Source: Anaerolineales bacterium (lineage in GTDB: Bacteria > Chloroflexota > Anaerolineae > Anaerolineales > RBG-16-64-43). Taken from it: a stretch of 58,826 nt of DNA. Shown here in pieces: positions 32,935 through 42,120 of this stretch (position 1 is the first letter of the stretch; every line of letters begins with the position of its first letter). The position numbers and the translations under genes were made by a program. A model generated the notes under the pieces. The model was not told the DNA's origin and made no database searches. It saw only the letters and a list, made by a program, of their open reading frames with translations. The DNA is taken from assembly GCA_016928575.1 (NCBI GenBank), contig JAFGKK010000095.1, forward strand, positions 1-58,826. Direction: 5' to 3'.

Positions 32935-34254
32935 ATGCGCAAAGGTTGGGTTGTGGCGTTCGCCGGAATATGGCTGTCTGGGTTGGGGTGCAATCTTTCC
33001 GCAGGAGCGGGCCCGGATCCAGCCGCGGGTGTTTCGGCGCCGTCTGAATTAACCGGCGAGGCGATCGCCTTCTCCACCGGCGCTTCCATCCAAACGCCGG
33101 CCGCCGATCCCGAACCGCCCGCCGAGACGATCCTCTGCGACGACCAAGCGGCGGGGGTGGCCCTGCTCGTCGACCCTTCGCTGGCCGGAGCGGTCCGCGC
33201 CAACCTCGACCGGTTCGAATCCGACCTGTGCGCCGACGGCTACCGCGTGATCGAACGGCGGATGGATTTCGCCGCGCCGCCCGAGGTGCGGGCCTACCTC
33301 GCGGACCTGTATCAGCGTTCGGGGCAGGCTTTGGAAGGCGCGATCTTCATCGGCGACGCGCCGCTGGCGTATCAAAGCGTGCAGGCCGCGTCCTCCATTC
33401 CGGAGGCGCAACCTCCGCCGCAGGAAGTGATCAGCTTTCAATACTATTCCGACCTGGACGGGGAATTTTCCGCCTCGCCCGGGTACCGCTCGCCCGGCGG
33501 GCGAACGTTTTCCTTTAATCAGCACGCCGGCGAGGTGGATTGGGAGATCTGGACCGCGATCCTGCCTATCTACCATGGAAACCCGGCCCTGACGGCGGAA
33601 GCGGTGAACCGCTACTTCGAAAAAAACCACCGCTTCCGCACCGGCGGATATTCCCTCCCCGAGAGCTTTCTGCTGATTACGGAGCATTACACCGCGAAGA
33701 CGGCGCAGGAGGAATCGGATTATCTGGCCGGCCTGCGCTCGGGGCAATATTCCTGGACGCCGCTGAGCAACGCGCCCGGCGCGCGCCTCTACTTCAGCGG
33801 CCCGACCCTTTCGGTCGCCGATGGGTACGAAGCGCTTTCGGCGGGCGTGGCCGACATCGCCGTCACCGAAACCCACGGCGATCCCGCCCGCAACGGAAGG
33901 ATCGACGTCGCCTGGGTGGAATCGCATCCCGTCCGGACTGCGCTGTTCTGGACCGACGGCTGTTCGGTCGGCAACCTCGATTTCCCGGAGAATTTTCTGA
34001 CCGCCGCAGTATACAGTCCGGCCAGCGAGGTCCTGGCGGCCAAAGGCTCGACCAACGATTCCGGAGGCTTGGGCACTAACCGCGAGGGATACTACGGCCA
34101 CAACATCGCCGTCCGCCTGGCGGCCGGGAGGAATCTCGGGCAGGCGGTACTCGGGCACGTGAATGTCCCGCTGATACCGCCGTGGTCCGAGAGCCGCGAA
34201 TTTCACTTTTCGATGCTGATCATTGTCGGGGATCCGACTCTCCGCTACCGGTAA
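32935..34254 (+). CDS. Secreted lipoprotein with gingipain-like (C25) cysteine-peptidase fold
   Basis: The protein has 439 residues. The signal peptide ends LSGLGC (C19). The body reads like clan CD peptidase family C25: ALEGAIFIGDAPLAY (about 132-146), YYSDLDGEFS (170-179), EIWTAILPIYH, then a candidate His-Cys dyad with H314 in VTETHGDP and C343 in FWTDGCSVGN. A typical propeptide is absent and the C-terminal Ig-like domain of gingipains is missing. Assignment rests on fold-level motifs, so peptidase activity is inference. Alternative: a catalytically dead relative used as an adhesin. Confidence 0.65.
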   Translation: MRKGWVVAFAGIWLSGLGCNLSAGAGPDPAAGVSAPSELTGEAIAFSTGASIQTPAADPEPPAETILCDDQAAGVALLVDPSLAGAVRANLDRFESDLCADGYRVIERRMDFAAPPEVRAYLADLYQRSGQALEGAIFIGDAPLAYQSVQAASSIPEAQPPPQEVISFQYYSDLDGEFSASPGYRSPGGRTFSFNQHAGEVDWEIWTAILPIYHGNPALTAEAVNRYFEKNHRFRTGGYSLPESFLLITEHYTAKTAQEESDYLAGLRSGQYSWTPLSNAPGARLYFSGPTLSVADGYEALSAGVADIAVTETHGDPARNGRIDVAWVESHPVRTALFWTDGCSVGNLDFPENFLTAAVYSPASEVLAAKGSTNDSGGLGTNREGYYGHNIAVRLAAGRNLGQAVLGHVNVPLIPPWSESREFHFSMLIIVGDPTLRYR

Positions 34255-34825
34255 CCCTCCCGTTGGGATACCCCCGGTCTGCAGGCCGGAATTGACTGTT
34301 GGGACGGTGATGGCGTGAGCCAAGTTTTTGCGGAGAATTCTCGTCATCGGTGCCTGATCCAATCTGATCCCCCGCGAGCGCGGTCTTGTTCCTAGCCTGG
34401 GTGTGGCTGTTGCGGCGGTTGGGTATTACGGACAGCCGTTTACTGAATGTGGCTTTCGCGGCGGCTTGAATCCTGATGGGCGTGGTATTCTGAGTGTTGT
34501 GGCCGAAGGATTTGGACGTGTATCTCAATTTGCCGGGTGCGGCAACCGGGGACTGGGTCCCCCGTTCTACCATCCAAGCTCTCGGAGATCCAATAATGGG
34601 ACCAGGATCGTTTCACCATTCCCTGGATCTTCAGAGTTCCACTGGCGTACGCGGTCGTTTCGCCGTGCTGTTTTGCAGGTTTCGGATTGGCGCTGCAATT
34701 CTTGAATAACCGGCCGCGAGGAAGCGGAGGCAGGAATACCGCGGACGAAAAATAAACCCGCCCAAGTAGGAAACCCAGAGGGAGGAACGTCGTTCTTCCC
34801 GGACATCGGAACCAAGGAGATGAAC
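34255..34825. other. 571-bp region without a recognised gene
   Basis: Leftward frames (for example 34220-34573) are open but have biased, basic, low-homology products. I treat the region as intergenic. AAGGAG at 34814-34819 is the Shine-Dalgarno for the Rieske gene. Confidence 0.4.
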
Positions 34826-35299
34826 ATGGCCACAAGAACAAACCAAAAGACAGGCCGGATCCTCCGGCGCCGCGGATTCTTAAAGGTCTGCGCGGTTTCC
34901 GGCGGGGCGGCGGCTTGCGGCCCCCTGCTGGCGGGTTGCGGATCGCCGACCGCAGTCCCCTCCGCGGGCGGCGAAACCGCGGAAATTACTCTCGACTTGG
35001 CTTTGCCGGAGAACCAAAGCCTTGCCGCGGTTGGCGGAACGCTGACGCTTGAAGCGAACGATATCGACCCGAAGGGAATTCTGCTGTACCGGTCCGGTGA
35101 AAGTTCCGTCCTCGCCTTCAGCCGGAATTGCCCGCATCAGGGTTGCGCGGTTGAGGGTTTCCGGGATGGCGTCGCCGCCTGTCCGTGCCACAGGTCGGAG
35201 TTCGACGCCGGCGGCAATGTCCTGCGCGGACCCGCCGACAAGCCGCTGGCGGCGTACGGCGCGAGCCTTTCCGGAACCGTTTTAACCATCCGGAAATGA
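34826..35299 (+). CDS. Tat-exported Rieske [2Fe-2S] lipoprotein
   Basis: The protein has 157 residues. It has a Tat signal with RRRGFLK, then a lipobox LAGC (C38) and a Rieske domain. Cluster ligands are C102 and H104 (in CPHQGC) and C119 and H122 (in CPCH); C107 and C121 form the usual disulfide. It belongs with bc1/alternative-complex or arsenite-oxidase-type small Rieske proteins, but no partner (cytochrome b or molybdopterin subunit) is nearby. The start is ATG 34826, six bases after AAGGAG; ATG 34820 touches the Shine-Dalgarno. Confidence 0.88.
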   Translation: MATRTNQKTGRILRRRGFLKVCAVSGGAAACGPLLAGCGSPTAVPSAGGETAEITLDLALPENQSLAAVGGTLTLEANDIDPKGILLYRSGESSVLAFSRNCPHQGCAVEGFRDGVAACPCHRSEFDAGGNVLRGPADKPLAAYGASLSGTVLTIRK

Positions 35300-35671
35300 A
35301 GGACCTTCGCCGCCGATTCTCAGCCCGTTCTTTCTCCATAAGATATCATGCGCCTATGCCCCTTCATGTCCGATCCCTTTCCCTCTCCTGATCATTGCCA
35401 GGGGAGGGGCAAGGGGGAGGGGAATAGGATTGAGAAAGGAACAAGGGCTGGAAGCTGCAACAGTTGCGGGCTTTCATGGATTTTCACGGGAGGCAAGTTG
35501 AATTGATGCCTTGCGCCAGCCGCTTTTTTTTCGGAGCGGAAAAGCCGGAAACCGGCGGCCGCATGACCGGAGGCCTGCTTCTGACGCCCTCGTCTAAAAT
35601 CCGATCGAGGACCGACGCCGGCATGACTATCCGGGGGATGCTCCTCCGCGCATTGCGGACAGCCGCGACGA
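35300..35671. other. 372-bp intergenic region with a hairpin repeat
   Basis: Around 35385-35430 CCCTCTCCTGATCATTGCC and GGGGAGGGGCAAGGGGG pair as an imperfect hairpin, a relative of the element interrupting the gene at 55.8 kb. No gene is seen. Confidence 0.45.
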
Positions 35672-37057
35672 TCACGTTTCGTGGATTTCGATGTTGGATT
35701 CGTCGATCCGCGTCCGGCGCGCGTTCAATCCGCGGGTAACGCGGTATTTTCCCGGCGACATTCCGGTGTTGCGCTTGAACACGCGGGTGAAATAGCTCTG
35801 ATCCTTGAACCCCGTGCGGGCGCCGATCTCCGCCAGCGGGATTGAGCGGGTCTGCAGCAGGGTTTTGGCTTTTTCAATTCGGATCCGGGTCAGGTAGGCG
35901 ACGAAGCTCTCGCCGGTCGCCTCGTGGAAGATCCGCGAGAAGTGCGACGGGCTGAGGTGGACGAATTCGGCGACTTTCTCCAGCGAGAGGATTCCGGTGT
36001 ATTGGGAGTGGATGAAGTAGATGCTCTTGCGGATCAGGTCGGCGTGTTTGATCGAACGCAGGGTGAAGACGCAATCCACAAAGCGGGAGAGGATGATCGA
36101 GAGGAACGCCGAGAGGTCGTAGACCGACTGGGAATCCCGCACTCGGACCAGGTAGTCGTTGTTCAGGCCGATGATTTCCTCGGTCGACGCCCCGCCGTCG
36201 ATGGCCGCGCGGGAAAGCAGCACGACCAGCTCCTCCACCCGCAGTTTGATGGCTTCCAGGTTGTTGTTGCTGTAGAAGAAGATCAACCCGAGGATCTCGT
36301 TGAGGGTTTTCCGCGATCCGTCCAGATCCCCCTTGGAAATGTAGTGCAGCAGTTCGCGCTCCTTGGCCATCGGGTAGCCATCGTGCGGCGAGGCCGGGAT
36401 GGCGATGCCCCCGGAATGCGGCGCGGCGTCGAAGGCGGCGGTTTTTTCCAGGACGGCCGCGTTGCGGGGGGCGCCCATCTTCCGGCCAAGCAAGGTCGAC
36501 AGCGCTTGGGCGTTGGATTTCAGGATCTCTGAAAGCGAGCGGACCCGGGCCGGATCCACATACGGGATCTCGGAGCAGATTTCTCTCAGTTCCGCGAGTT
36601 GTTCCGGCGGCACCGGATTGCCTTCAAGGATGTCGTCCTGAAGAAATTCCTCCGGATCGATCATCAGGACCGGTCCGCCGATCAGCGAGGCGACGGTGAT
36701 TCCTTCGATCCGGATCGGAGCCGCCCAGTGGGTCATGTTCTTCGGACAGAAGTAGATGTACACCCCGCCGAAGCGCTCCGCCTGGTAGGTCCCGTAGCGG
36801 TGCACACTGGGGCAATCCACGCGGGTGCAGGCGGGCAGGGTGGAGAGGACGGAGCACAAGCGGCAGCGGTGTGCGGGCGGGCGGGGATCGCCCGTAGCCG
36901 AAGGCGCGCCCATCCATTGCCCGTCCGGAGTGATTGCGGCGCACTTTATGCCGGTGGCCGCGTAATAATGCCCGGCCAGTTCGAGGATGGCGGCTTGAAT
37001 ATCGACGGGCGGGAGGGAAACGGTTAACCCTTGCGCGGAACCGATGGGGCCTTCCAT
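35672..37057 (-). CDS. PocR-domain AraC-family regulator
   Basis: The protein has 461 residues. Residues about 10-190 form a PocR sensory domain with the Cys motif CRLCSVLS and PACTRVDCPSVHRYG, thought to sense small C1 or hydrocarbon derivatives. A helical linker follows. The last 100 residues are an AraC-type double helix-turn-helix (LSLEKVAEFVHLSPSHFSRIF; IGARTGFKDQSYFTRVF). The start is ATG 37057, which has an extended -10 (TGGTAGAAT, 37083-37075) 17 bases upstream, giving a leader of only about 10 nt. It is divergent from the corrinoid module and is the likely activator. Confidence 0.85.
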   Translation of the reverse strand: MEGPIGSAQGLTVSLPPVDIQAAILELAGHYYAATGIKCAAITPDGQWMGAPSATGDPRPPAHRCRLCSVLSTLPACTRVDCPSVHRYGTYQAERFGGVYIYFCPKNMTHWAAPIRIEGITVASLIGGPVLMIDPEEFLQDDILEGNPVPPEQLAELREICSEIPYVDPARVRSLSEILKSNAQALSTLLGRKMGAPRNAAVLEKTAAFDAAPHSGGIAIPASPHDGYPMAKERELLHYISKGDLDGSRKTLNEILGLIFFYSNNNLEAIKLRVEELVVLLSRAAIDGGASTEEIIGLNNDYLVRVRDSQSVYDLSAFLSIILSRFVDCVFTLRSIKHADLIRKSIYFIHSQYTGILSLEKVAEFVHLSPSHFSRIFHEATGESFVAYLTRIRIEKAKTLLQTRSIPLAEIGARTGFKDQSYFTRVFKRNTGMSPGKYRVTRGLNARRTRIDESNIEIHET

Positions 37058-37690
37058 ATTCGCGTACCGAAGATATTCTACCAGGGTGTCGAGAAAAGGC
37101 GCAGAGGCTGATGCGCCAGACCCGGGGAAACGGGAGGGGCGGCGGCAAAAAGACCTCCGCACCGCATCAGAACCAGCTCGGCCGCCGCAACTCGGCCTGC
37201 GTCTCGGTGCAATTTCAAAGAACACGAGGCCTGCTCGACCAGCCTGACGGGAAGGACGAAGCAATCGCGGCAGCGGAACGCCCGCCTGGTCGGTTTTTAC
37301 GCATTTTTGGTCTCTGACTACACTCCAAAAAGCAGGTCGTGTCTGCAGACCCCCGATGTAGGAATGGTTTACCGGCCCAAAAAATTGTTAATACTCAGCT
37401 TCTCCCTCATCCGCCCTCTCGTCGGCTTCCCTCGCTTTGCTCAACTCTGTTCGCATTCTTCCAGGTTACTCCCTCTCTACGAGGACGGGCGCCGGGAGAT
37501 GGTAGACGAAAAATCGTCCTTTTTTCGATTTTCCATCAGGGAGAGGACGGTGGTGATCTTAAATGAAGAACGGATCTGGGGATTGAACAAATACTCCAAT
37601 TCACCGCAAAAAAATACAAGACGGGCTGATTCATAGAGAGTACACTCAGAACGCCCCCGGAGGATTTCCCCTGTTTGGGAGGTTTTTGGC
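37058..37690. other. 633-bp divergent control region of the corrinoid module
   Basis: It contains the regulator promoter near 37080, a repeat-like CT-rich stretch (37390-37500), and an inverted repeat GATGG...CCATC with inner AAAATCG/CGATTTT (37497-37540) that could be a regulator site or a hairpin. GGGAGG precedes the corrinoid-protein ATG by nine bases. I see no cobalamin-riboswitch signature. Confidence 0.5.
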
Positions 37691-38332
37691 ATGACTTTGC
37701 TTGAAGATATTTCCGCGGCCCTGCAAAAAGGCCAAGCCAAGGAAGTGAAGGAATTGGTTCAACGGGCCATCCAGGAGCAAATCCCCGTCGAGCGGATTCT
37801 CAACGAGGGTCTGATGGCCGGCATGAACATCATCGGCGGGAAATTCAAGCGCAACGAGGTGTTCGTTCCGGAAGTGCTGATCGCGGCGCGGGCGATGAAC
37901 GCCGGAACGGCTCTGCTCAAGCCTCTGTTCGCCTCGGCCGGAGTCAGCCCGCGGGGCAAAGCCGTCATCGGGACCGTCAAGGGCGACCTGCACGACATCG
38001 GCAAAAACCTGGTGCGGATGATGATCGAGGGCAAAGGGATCGAGGTCCAGGATCTGGGTGTCGACGTTCCCGCCAAGCGGTTCGTCGAAGCGGCGCTGGA
38101 GCAGGAAGCCGATATCGTCTGCCTTTCGGCTCTGCTCACCACCACCATGGGGCAGATGAAAACCGTGGTGGAGGAATTCACGCAAGCCGGCTTGCGCGGC
38201 CGTTTCAAGATCATGATCGGCGGCGCCCCCGTGACCGAGGATTTCCGAATCCAAATCGGAGCCGATGCCTACGCCCCGGATGCCGCCAGCGCGGCCGAGG
38301 CCGCGCTTCGGCTGGTGACGCGCGCGAATTAG
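37691..38332 (+). CDS. Methyltransferase corrinoid protein (MtbC/MtgC-like)
   Basis: The protein has 213 residues, the normal size for a methyltransferase corrinoid carrier. Residues 1-85 are the B12-binding cap helices (ILNEGLMAGMNIIGGKF). The rest is the B12-binding Rossmann domain with TVKGDLHDIGKN; its His, near residue 100, is the lower ligand to cobalt. Later motifs include VPAKRFVEAALE and MIGGAPV. It accepts a methyl group from a substrate-specific methyltransferase and passes it on. First gene of the four-gene module. Confidence 0.93.
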   Translation: MTLLEDISAALQKGQAKEVKELVQRAIQEQIPVERILNEGLMAGMNIIGGKFKRNEVFVPEVLIAARAMNAGTALLKPLFASAGVSPRGKAVIGTVKGDLHDIGKNLVRMMIEGKGIEVQDLGVDVPAKRFVEAALEQEADIVCLSALLTTTMGQMKTVVEEFTQAGLRGRFKIMIGGAPVTEDFRIQIGADAYAPDAASAAEAALRLVTRAN

Positions 38333-38345
38333 AGGCCTTCCATCG

Positions 38346-39083
38346 ATGTCCCGCCGGTTCCAGCTCATCGCCTGCGAAATTAATCAGCGCGAGGTGTGCG
38401 CCGCAATTGCGCGCGCGCCGAACATCATCCAGCCGGTGTTCCTGCCCAAGGGCCTGCACGACGTCGGCCGGGAGCGCATGTCGGCCTTGCTGCAGCAAGC
38501 CGTAGACTCTTCGCCCGGCGAAGGCTGCCAAGCCATCCTGTTGTGGTACGGCCTGTGCAACAACGGCGTGTGCGGCGTACGCGCCCCGCTGCCCCTGATC
38601 CTCCCGCGGGCTCACGATTGCATCACCCTGATGCTCGGATCGCGCGAACGCTATGCCGACTATTTCCATGACAACCCGGGAACGTTCTTCAAATCCCCGG
38701 GTTGGATCGAACGAGATTCCAATCCGAACGACAACCCGGCAAGCGTCACTGCGCGCCTGAACCTCGGCGGCGGATTCGGGCAGCTGTCCGCGCGCTTCGG
38801 CGAGGAGAACGCCGAATACCTCGCCCCGGTAATTTCGGATTGGTTCAAGCACTACCGCAAGCTGGCTTTCATCAACACCGGAGTCGGCGACGTGGAAGCC
38901 TACCGCCGAATTTCACAGACCCTGGCTGCGGAACGGGGATGGACGTACGAGGAAGTACAGGGAGATTCCGGATTGCTGGACCGCATGCTCGCGGGAAATT
39001 GGGACGATTCGGAATTCCTGACCGTTCCCCCCGGCCGGACGGCCAAACCGAGTTACGGGCCGGATATCCTCGCCATCGATTGA
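38346..39083 (+). CDS. DUF1638 protein of corrinoid clusters
   Basis: The protein has 245 residues, soluble. It has the DUF1638 marks: AILLWYGLCNNGVCGV, then LPRAHDCITLMLGS and a C-terminal DSGLLDRMLAGNWD. This family is regularly found beside corrinoid proteins and their methyltransferases but has no established function. The Cys and His residues in GLCNNGVCG and RAHDC are candidates for metal or corrinoid contact. It starts 13 bases after the corrinoid-protein stop and 13 bases before the methyltransferase gene. Confidence 0.85.
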   Translation: MSRRFQLIACEINQREVCAAIARAPNIIQPVFLPKGLHDVGRERMSALLQQAVDSSPGEGCQAILLWYGLCNNGVCGVRAPLPLILPRAHDCITLMLGSRERYADYFHDNPGTFFKSPGWIERDSNPNDNPASVTARLNLGGGFGQLSARFGEENAEYLAPVISDWFKHYRKLAFINTGVGDVEAYRRISQTLAAERGWTYEEVQGDSGLLDRMLAGNWDDSEFLTVPPGRTAKPSYGPDILAID

Positions 39084-39096
39084 TTGCAGGGAGGGC

Positions 39097-40149
39097 ATGG
39101 AACGGCGGTATTACCTCGATCTCGCCGCGCGTGGTGCATGCGTCCCGATCGCCACGGACCTGATTCTTCGCGAACAGCCGGACGCCGAAGTGGTTCTGCG
39201 CGACGGGAAGCGCCTCGCGGCCGTGATGATCGAGACCGCTCGCCGATTCGGACATCCGCTGGCGCTTTCGGCGATGGATCTGACCCTGGAAAAAGAGCTG
39301 CTGCTGGGAGCGCTGGGCGTGCCCCGGGAACGGATGTCGGCCCATCAATTCGAGCGCCCGCTGGAGGAAAGCCGGATCCGGCGGATCCAAGACCGGCTGG
39401 ATCCGTTCGCCCACGATCGGTTCCGCGCCCAATGCGAAGCCCTGGCGCAGGTCGCCGACCGGCCGGAGTGGCTGCCGGTCGGCATGTGCATCGGCCCGTT
39501 CTCGCTGGCCTCCAAACTGGTCCAGGATCCGATCACGCCGGTCTTCCTCTCCGCTGCAGAAGAACTCTCCGCCGAGGTTTCCCTTCTGGAATCCGTTCTG
39601 CGGGCTGCCGAGCACGCGGTCCGTGCCTCCTGTTCGGCGCAGATTCAGGCCGGCGCCAAGGCGATCATGATCTGCGAGCCGGCGGCCAATGCGGTATTTT
39701 TTTCTCCGAACCAGGTCCGCCAGCCCGGCTCAAGGGCGTTTTCGCATTTCGTCATCGAGCCCAACCGGAGGCTAAAGGACGTTTTCGATTCGCTCGGCTG
39801 CGACCTGATCCTCCACGATTGCGGCGAGTTGATCCCGGAGATGATCGAGTCTTTTTCGATACTGGATCCGGCAATCCTCAGCCTGGGAAGTCCGGTAACG
39901 CTGTGGGAAGCGGCGCGCCATGTTCCGAAGACGACCGTTCTGTTGGGCAACCTGCCCACCAAGCGCTTCTATTCCGAGGAGGAGATGCCGGTGAAGAAGG
40001 TCGAGGCCCTGACCCGCCGACTTCTGGAAAGGATGCGCGCCGCCGGGCACCCCTTTATTCCTGCCAGCGAATGCGATATTCTCAGCATGCCGGGATACGA
40101 ATCGGTCATCATGAAGAAGGTGAGCGCCTTCCACGGCCTCGCGGCCTGA
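39097..40149 (+). CDS. URO-D-family corrinoid methyltransferase (MtaA/CmuA-like)
   Basis: The protein has 350 residues, uroporphyrinogen-decarboxylase fold. It keeps the zinc-site motif HDCGE (His and Cys about residues 240-242) and a late Cys in ASECDILSMPG (about 326), the pattern of MtaA/MtbA methyltransferases rather than heme-pathway HemE. It therefore likely moves a methyl group to or from the corrinoid protein, using a thiol or tetrahydrofolate partner or a methylated substrate directly. Thirteen bases from the DUF1638 gene. Confidence 0.85.
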   Translation: MERRYYLDLAARGACVPIATDLILREQPDAEVVLRDGKRLAAVMIETARRFGHPLALSAMDLTLEKELLLGALGVPRERMSAHQFERPLEESRIRRIQDRLDPFAHDRFRAQCEALAQVADRPEWLPVGMCIGPFSLASKLVQDPITPVFLSAAEELSAEVSLLESVLRAAEHAVRASCSAQIQAGAKAIMICEPAANAVFFSPNQVRQPGSRAFSHFVIEPNRRLKDVFDSLGCDLILHDCGELIPEMIESFSILDPAILSLGSPVTLWEAARHVPKTTVLLGNLPTKRFYSEEEMPVKKVEALTRRLLERMRAAGHPFIPASECDILSMPGYESVIMKKVSAFHGLAA

Positions 40150-40314
40150 ACCCGGTGCGGTTCATGCCCGGCATTGCCCCAAGGCGGTGAAGCCCGCTCC
40201 GCAAGCCGGAAGGCGGTGGAGCATACGCTTCGAATTTCCGAGGCGGATCGAAACCGCCGTCACCCTCGGCGGCTGAGCGCGGCCCGTCGAATTTCCACCA
40301 AGGAGTGCGGATCA

Positions 40315-41865
40315 ATGGCGAGGCAGGTGCGGGGAACCAAAGGGCAAACTCTGCTGGATGCCATGCGGGCGGTTTTTCCGAACGCCGAAGCCCCCTGCGG
40401 AGGGTCCGGCCGATGCGGGCGCTGCCGGGTGAGGGTGCGCGCGGATGCCGCGGCGGGCCGTCTCCCGGAAGGATTGCTGTCGCCGCCCGATGAAGAGGAA
40501 AAGCGGCTGCTTGGGACGGAGGAGATCCAAGCCGGCGGGCGGCTTTCCTGCCGGGCTCGTTTCCAACACGACGGCTCCCTGCTTGTGGAACGGCAGGAAC
40601 GCGAATTCTTCCTCCCGAACATCATCCGCATGAAAGCGGCCTCCGCCGCGGAGGGCGGCGAAACCTGCGCGGCGGTCGATCTTGGAACCACCACGGTCGC
40701 CTGCGCCCTGGCGGATGTTGCCGGCGGCGGGATCCTCGCCCGCGCGGCGGAGGCCAACCGCCAGAGGAGCTACGGCCAAGATGTCGTCTCGCGGATCGAG
40801 AACGGGTTGCGTGCGCCGGATCAGGCCGCCGGGATGCGGCGCCTGATCCACGAGCAGGCGCAGGCGATGCTGGATGGGCTCTGCCGCCGGAGCGGGACAA
40901 ACCGTCCGCCGAGGATTCACATTTGCGGGAACACCACGATGCTGCATTTGTGGGAGGGCGCGGACCTCGCCGGCCTGAGCCGGATGCCGTTCGAACCCGC
41001 TTTCCTGGAGAGCCGCGAGACGGCGCTCGACCTAGAAGGGGCGGACGGCGCGGAGTGCCGCCTCCTGCCGATGATCTCCGCCTTCGTGGGCGCGGACATT
41101 TCCGCCGGAATCCTCGCCTGCGGCTTGGCCGACGCCAGGGGGCGGCCCGAACTGCTGGTCGACATCGGCACCAACGGCGAAATCGTACTTTCCGCGGAGG
41201 GCAAGCTGTGGGCCACCGCCACGGCGGCAGGCCCGGCTTTCGAGGGCGCCGAGATCTCATGCGGGATGCCCGCCATGGACGGCGCGGTGGATACGGTCGA
41301 TCAATGCGGCGGAGTCTTCTCGTTCACCGTGCTCGGCCGTCTGCCGCCGGCGGGGATCTGCGGGTCGGGGTTGCTGGATCTGTTGGCCGGCCTGCGGCGC
41401 GCCGGGTTGTTGGATGAAAACGGCGCGCTGAAAGTGGAGGCGGACTCCGCAGGTGAAAAAGCGTTCACCCTGTCGGAGGATCCGCCTTTGCGTATCACCC
41501 AAGCCGACATCCGCCGGCTGCAGCTCGCCAAAGGCGCGATCGCCGCAGGCATCCAAACGCTGTGCCGGAGCGCCGGCGTAAGGTTAGAAGAGGTCGGGAT
41601 GGTGCATTTGGCGGGCGGGTTCGGCAGCAGCCTCTCGCCCGAGTCGGCGCGGATCGTCGGCCTGATCCCACAGGAACTGGGCGGGCGGATCGAGCCGGCC
41701 GGGAACACCGCCCTGGCGGGCACCCTGATGACCGCCCGCGATCCGGCGTTGCTCGAAGGGCTGATCGCGCTTGCTCCCGCGGTGCGGGTGCTGGATCTTT
41801 CAAGGGCGCCCGGCTTTCAGGAGGAGTTCGTGAATGCGATGCGGTTTCCGCACTCGGCCGGATGA
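40315..41865 (+). CDS. RACE-type reductive activator of corrinoid enzymes (ASKHA domain)
   Basis: The protein has 516 residues. An N-terminal plant-type [2Fe-2S] domain has C28, C34, C37 and C79. A linker leads to the ASKHA-ATPase-like region (AAVDLGTTTVACALAD; SAFVGADISAGILA; LLVDIGTNGEI; HLAGGFGSSL). RACE proteins use ATP to reduce Co(II) corrinoid that has been inactivated to Co(I). It is about half the size of RamA-type activators that carry ferredoxin domains. The ATG at 40315 has AAGGAG 11 bases upstream. Last gene of the module. Confidence 0.9.
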   Translation: MARQVRGTKGQTLLDAMRAVFPNAEAPCGGSGRCGRCRVRVRADAAAGRLPEGLLSPPDEEEKRLLGTEEIQAGGRLSCRARFQHDGSLLVERQEREFFLPNIIRMKAASAAEGGETCAAVDLGTTTVACALADVAGGGILARAAEANRQRSYGQDVVSRIENGLRAPDQAAGMRRLIHEQAQAMLDGLCRRSGTNRPPRIHICGNTTMLHLWEGADLAGLSRMPFEPAFLESRETALDLEGADGAECRLLPMISAFVGADISAGILACGLADARGRPELLVDIGTNGEIVLSAEGKLWATATAAGPAFEGAEISCGMPAMDGAVDTVDQCGGVFSFTVLGRLPPAGICGSGLLDLLAGLRRAGLLDENGALKVEADSAGEKAFTLSEDPPLRITQADIRRLQLAKGAIAAGIQTLCRSAGVRLEEVGMVHLAGGFGSSLSPESARIVGLIPQELGGRIEPAGNTALAGTLMTARDPALLEGLIALAPAVRVLDLSRAPGFQEEFVNAMRFPHSAG

Positions 41866-42120
41866 GCGGGCAAGGAGAATGGACACCTTCCCTGATTGCC
41901 GATACTCGCATTCCGTTAAACGGGCGGCTGTTCGGGGAAAATCCATTTGCAGGCCAGCGGCTCGACCGGCGATCGTCGTCCCGGGGTTCGCCCCGGTTAT
42001 GCCGTGTACGACGAGGGCTCCGGGGCGACGAACGGAACCGGGGGAACGCCGGCGGCGCCGTGTTCAGATCATTCCGTTGGAATTGGGCGGTCCGAGGGGC
42101 GCCTTTTCGGGAAATACGCC

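Noticed and set aside
34220-34573. 117-residue leftward frame
   Set aside because: Basic, low-complexity product with no recognisable motif, no good ribosome site, and overlap with the end of the C25-like gene.
35390-35440. CRISPR-like or tandem repeat
   Set aside because: It is a single imperfect hairpin of an interspersed family, not spaced direct repeats.
37058-37690. Cobalamin riboswitch upstream of the corrinoid protein
   Set aside because: No B12-box-like core was found; regulation by the PocR protein is a sufficient explanation.
41866-42120. Additional gene between the RACE gene and carD
   Set aside because: Frames open here are extensions of shadows of the RACE gene and have no ribosome site or motif.
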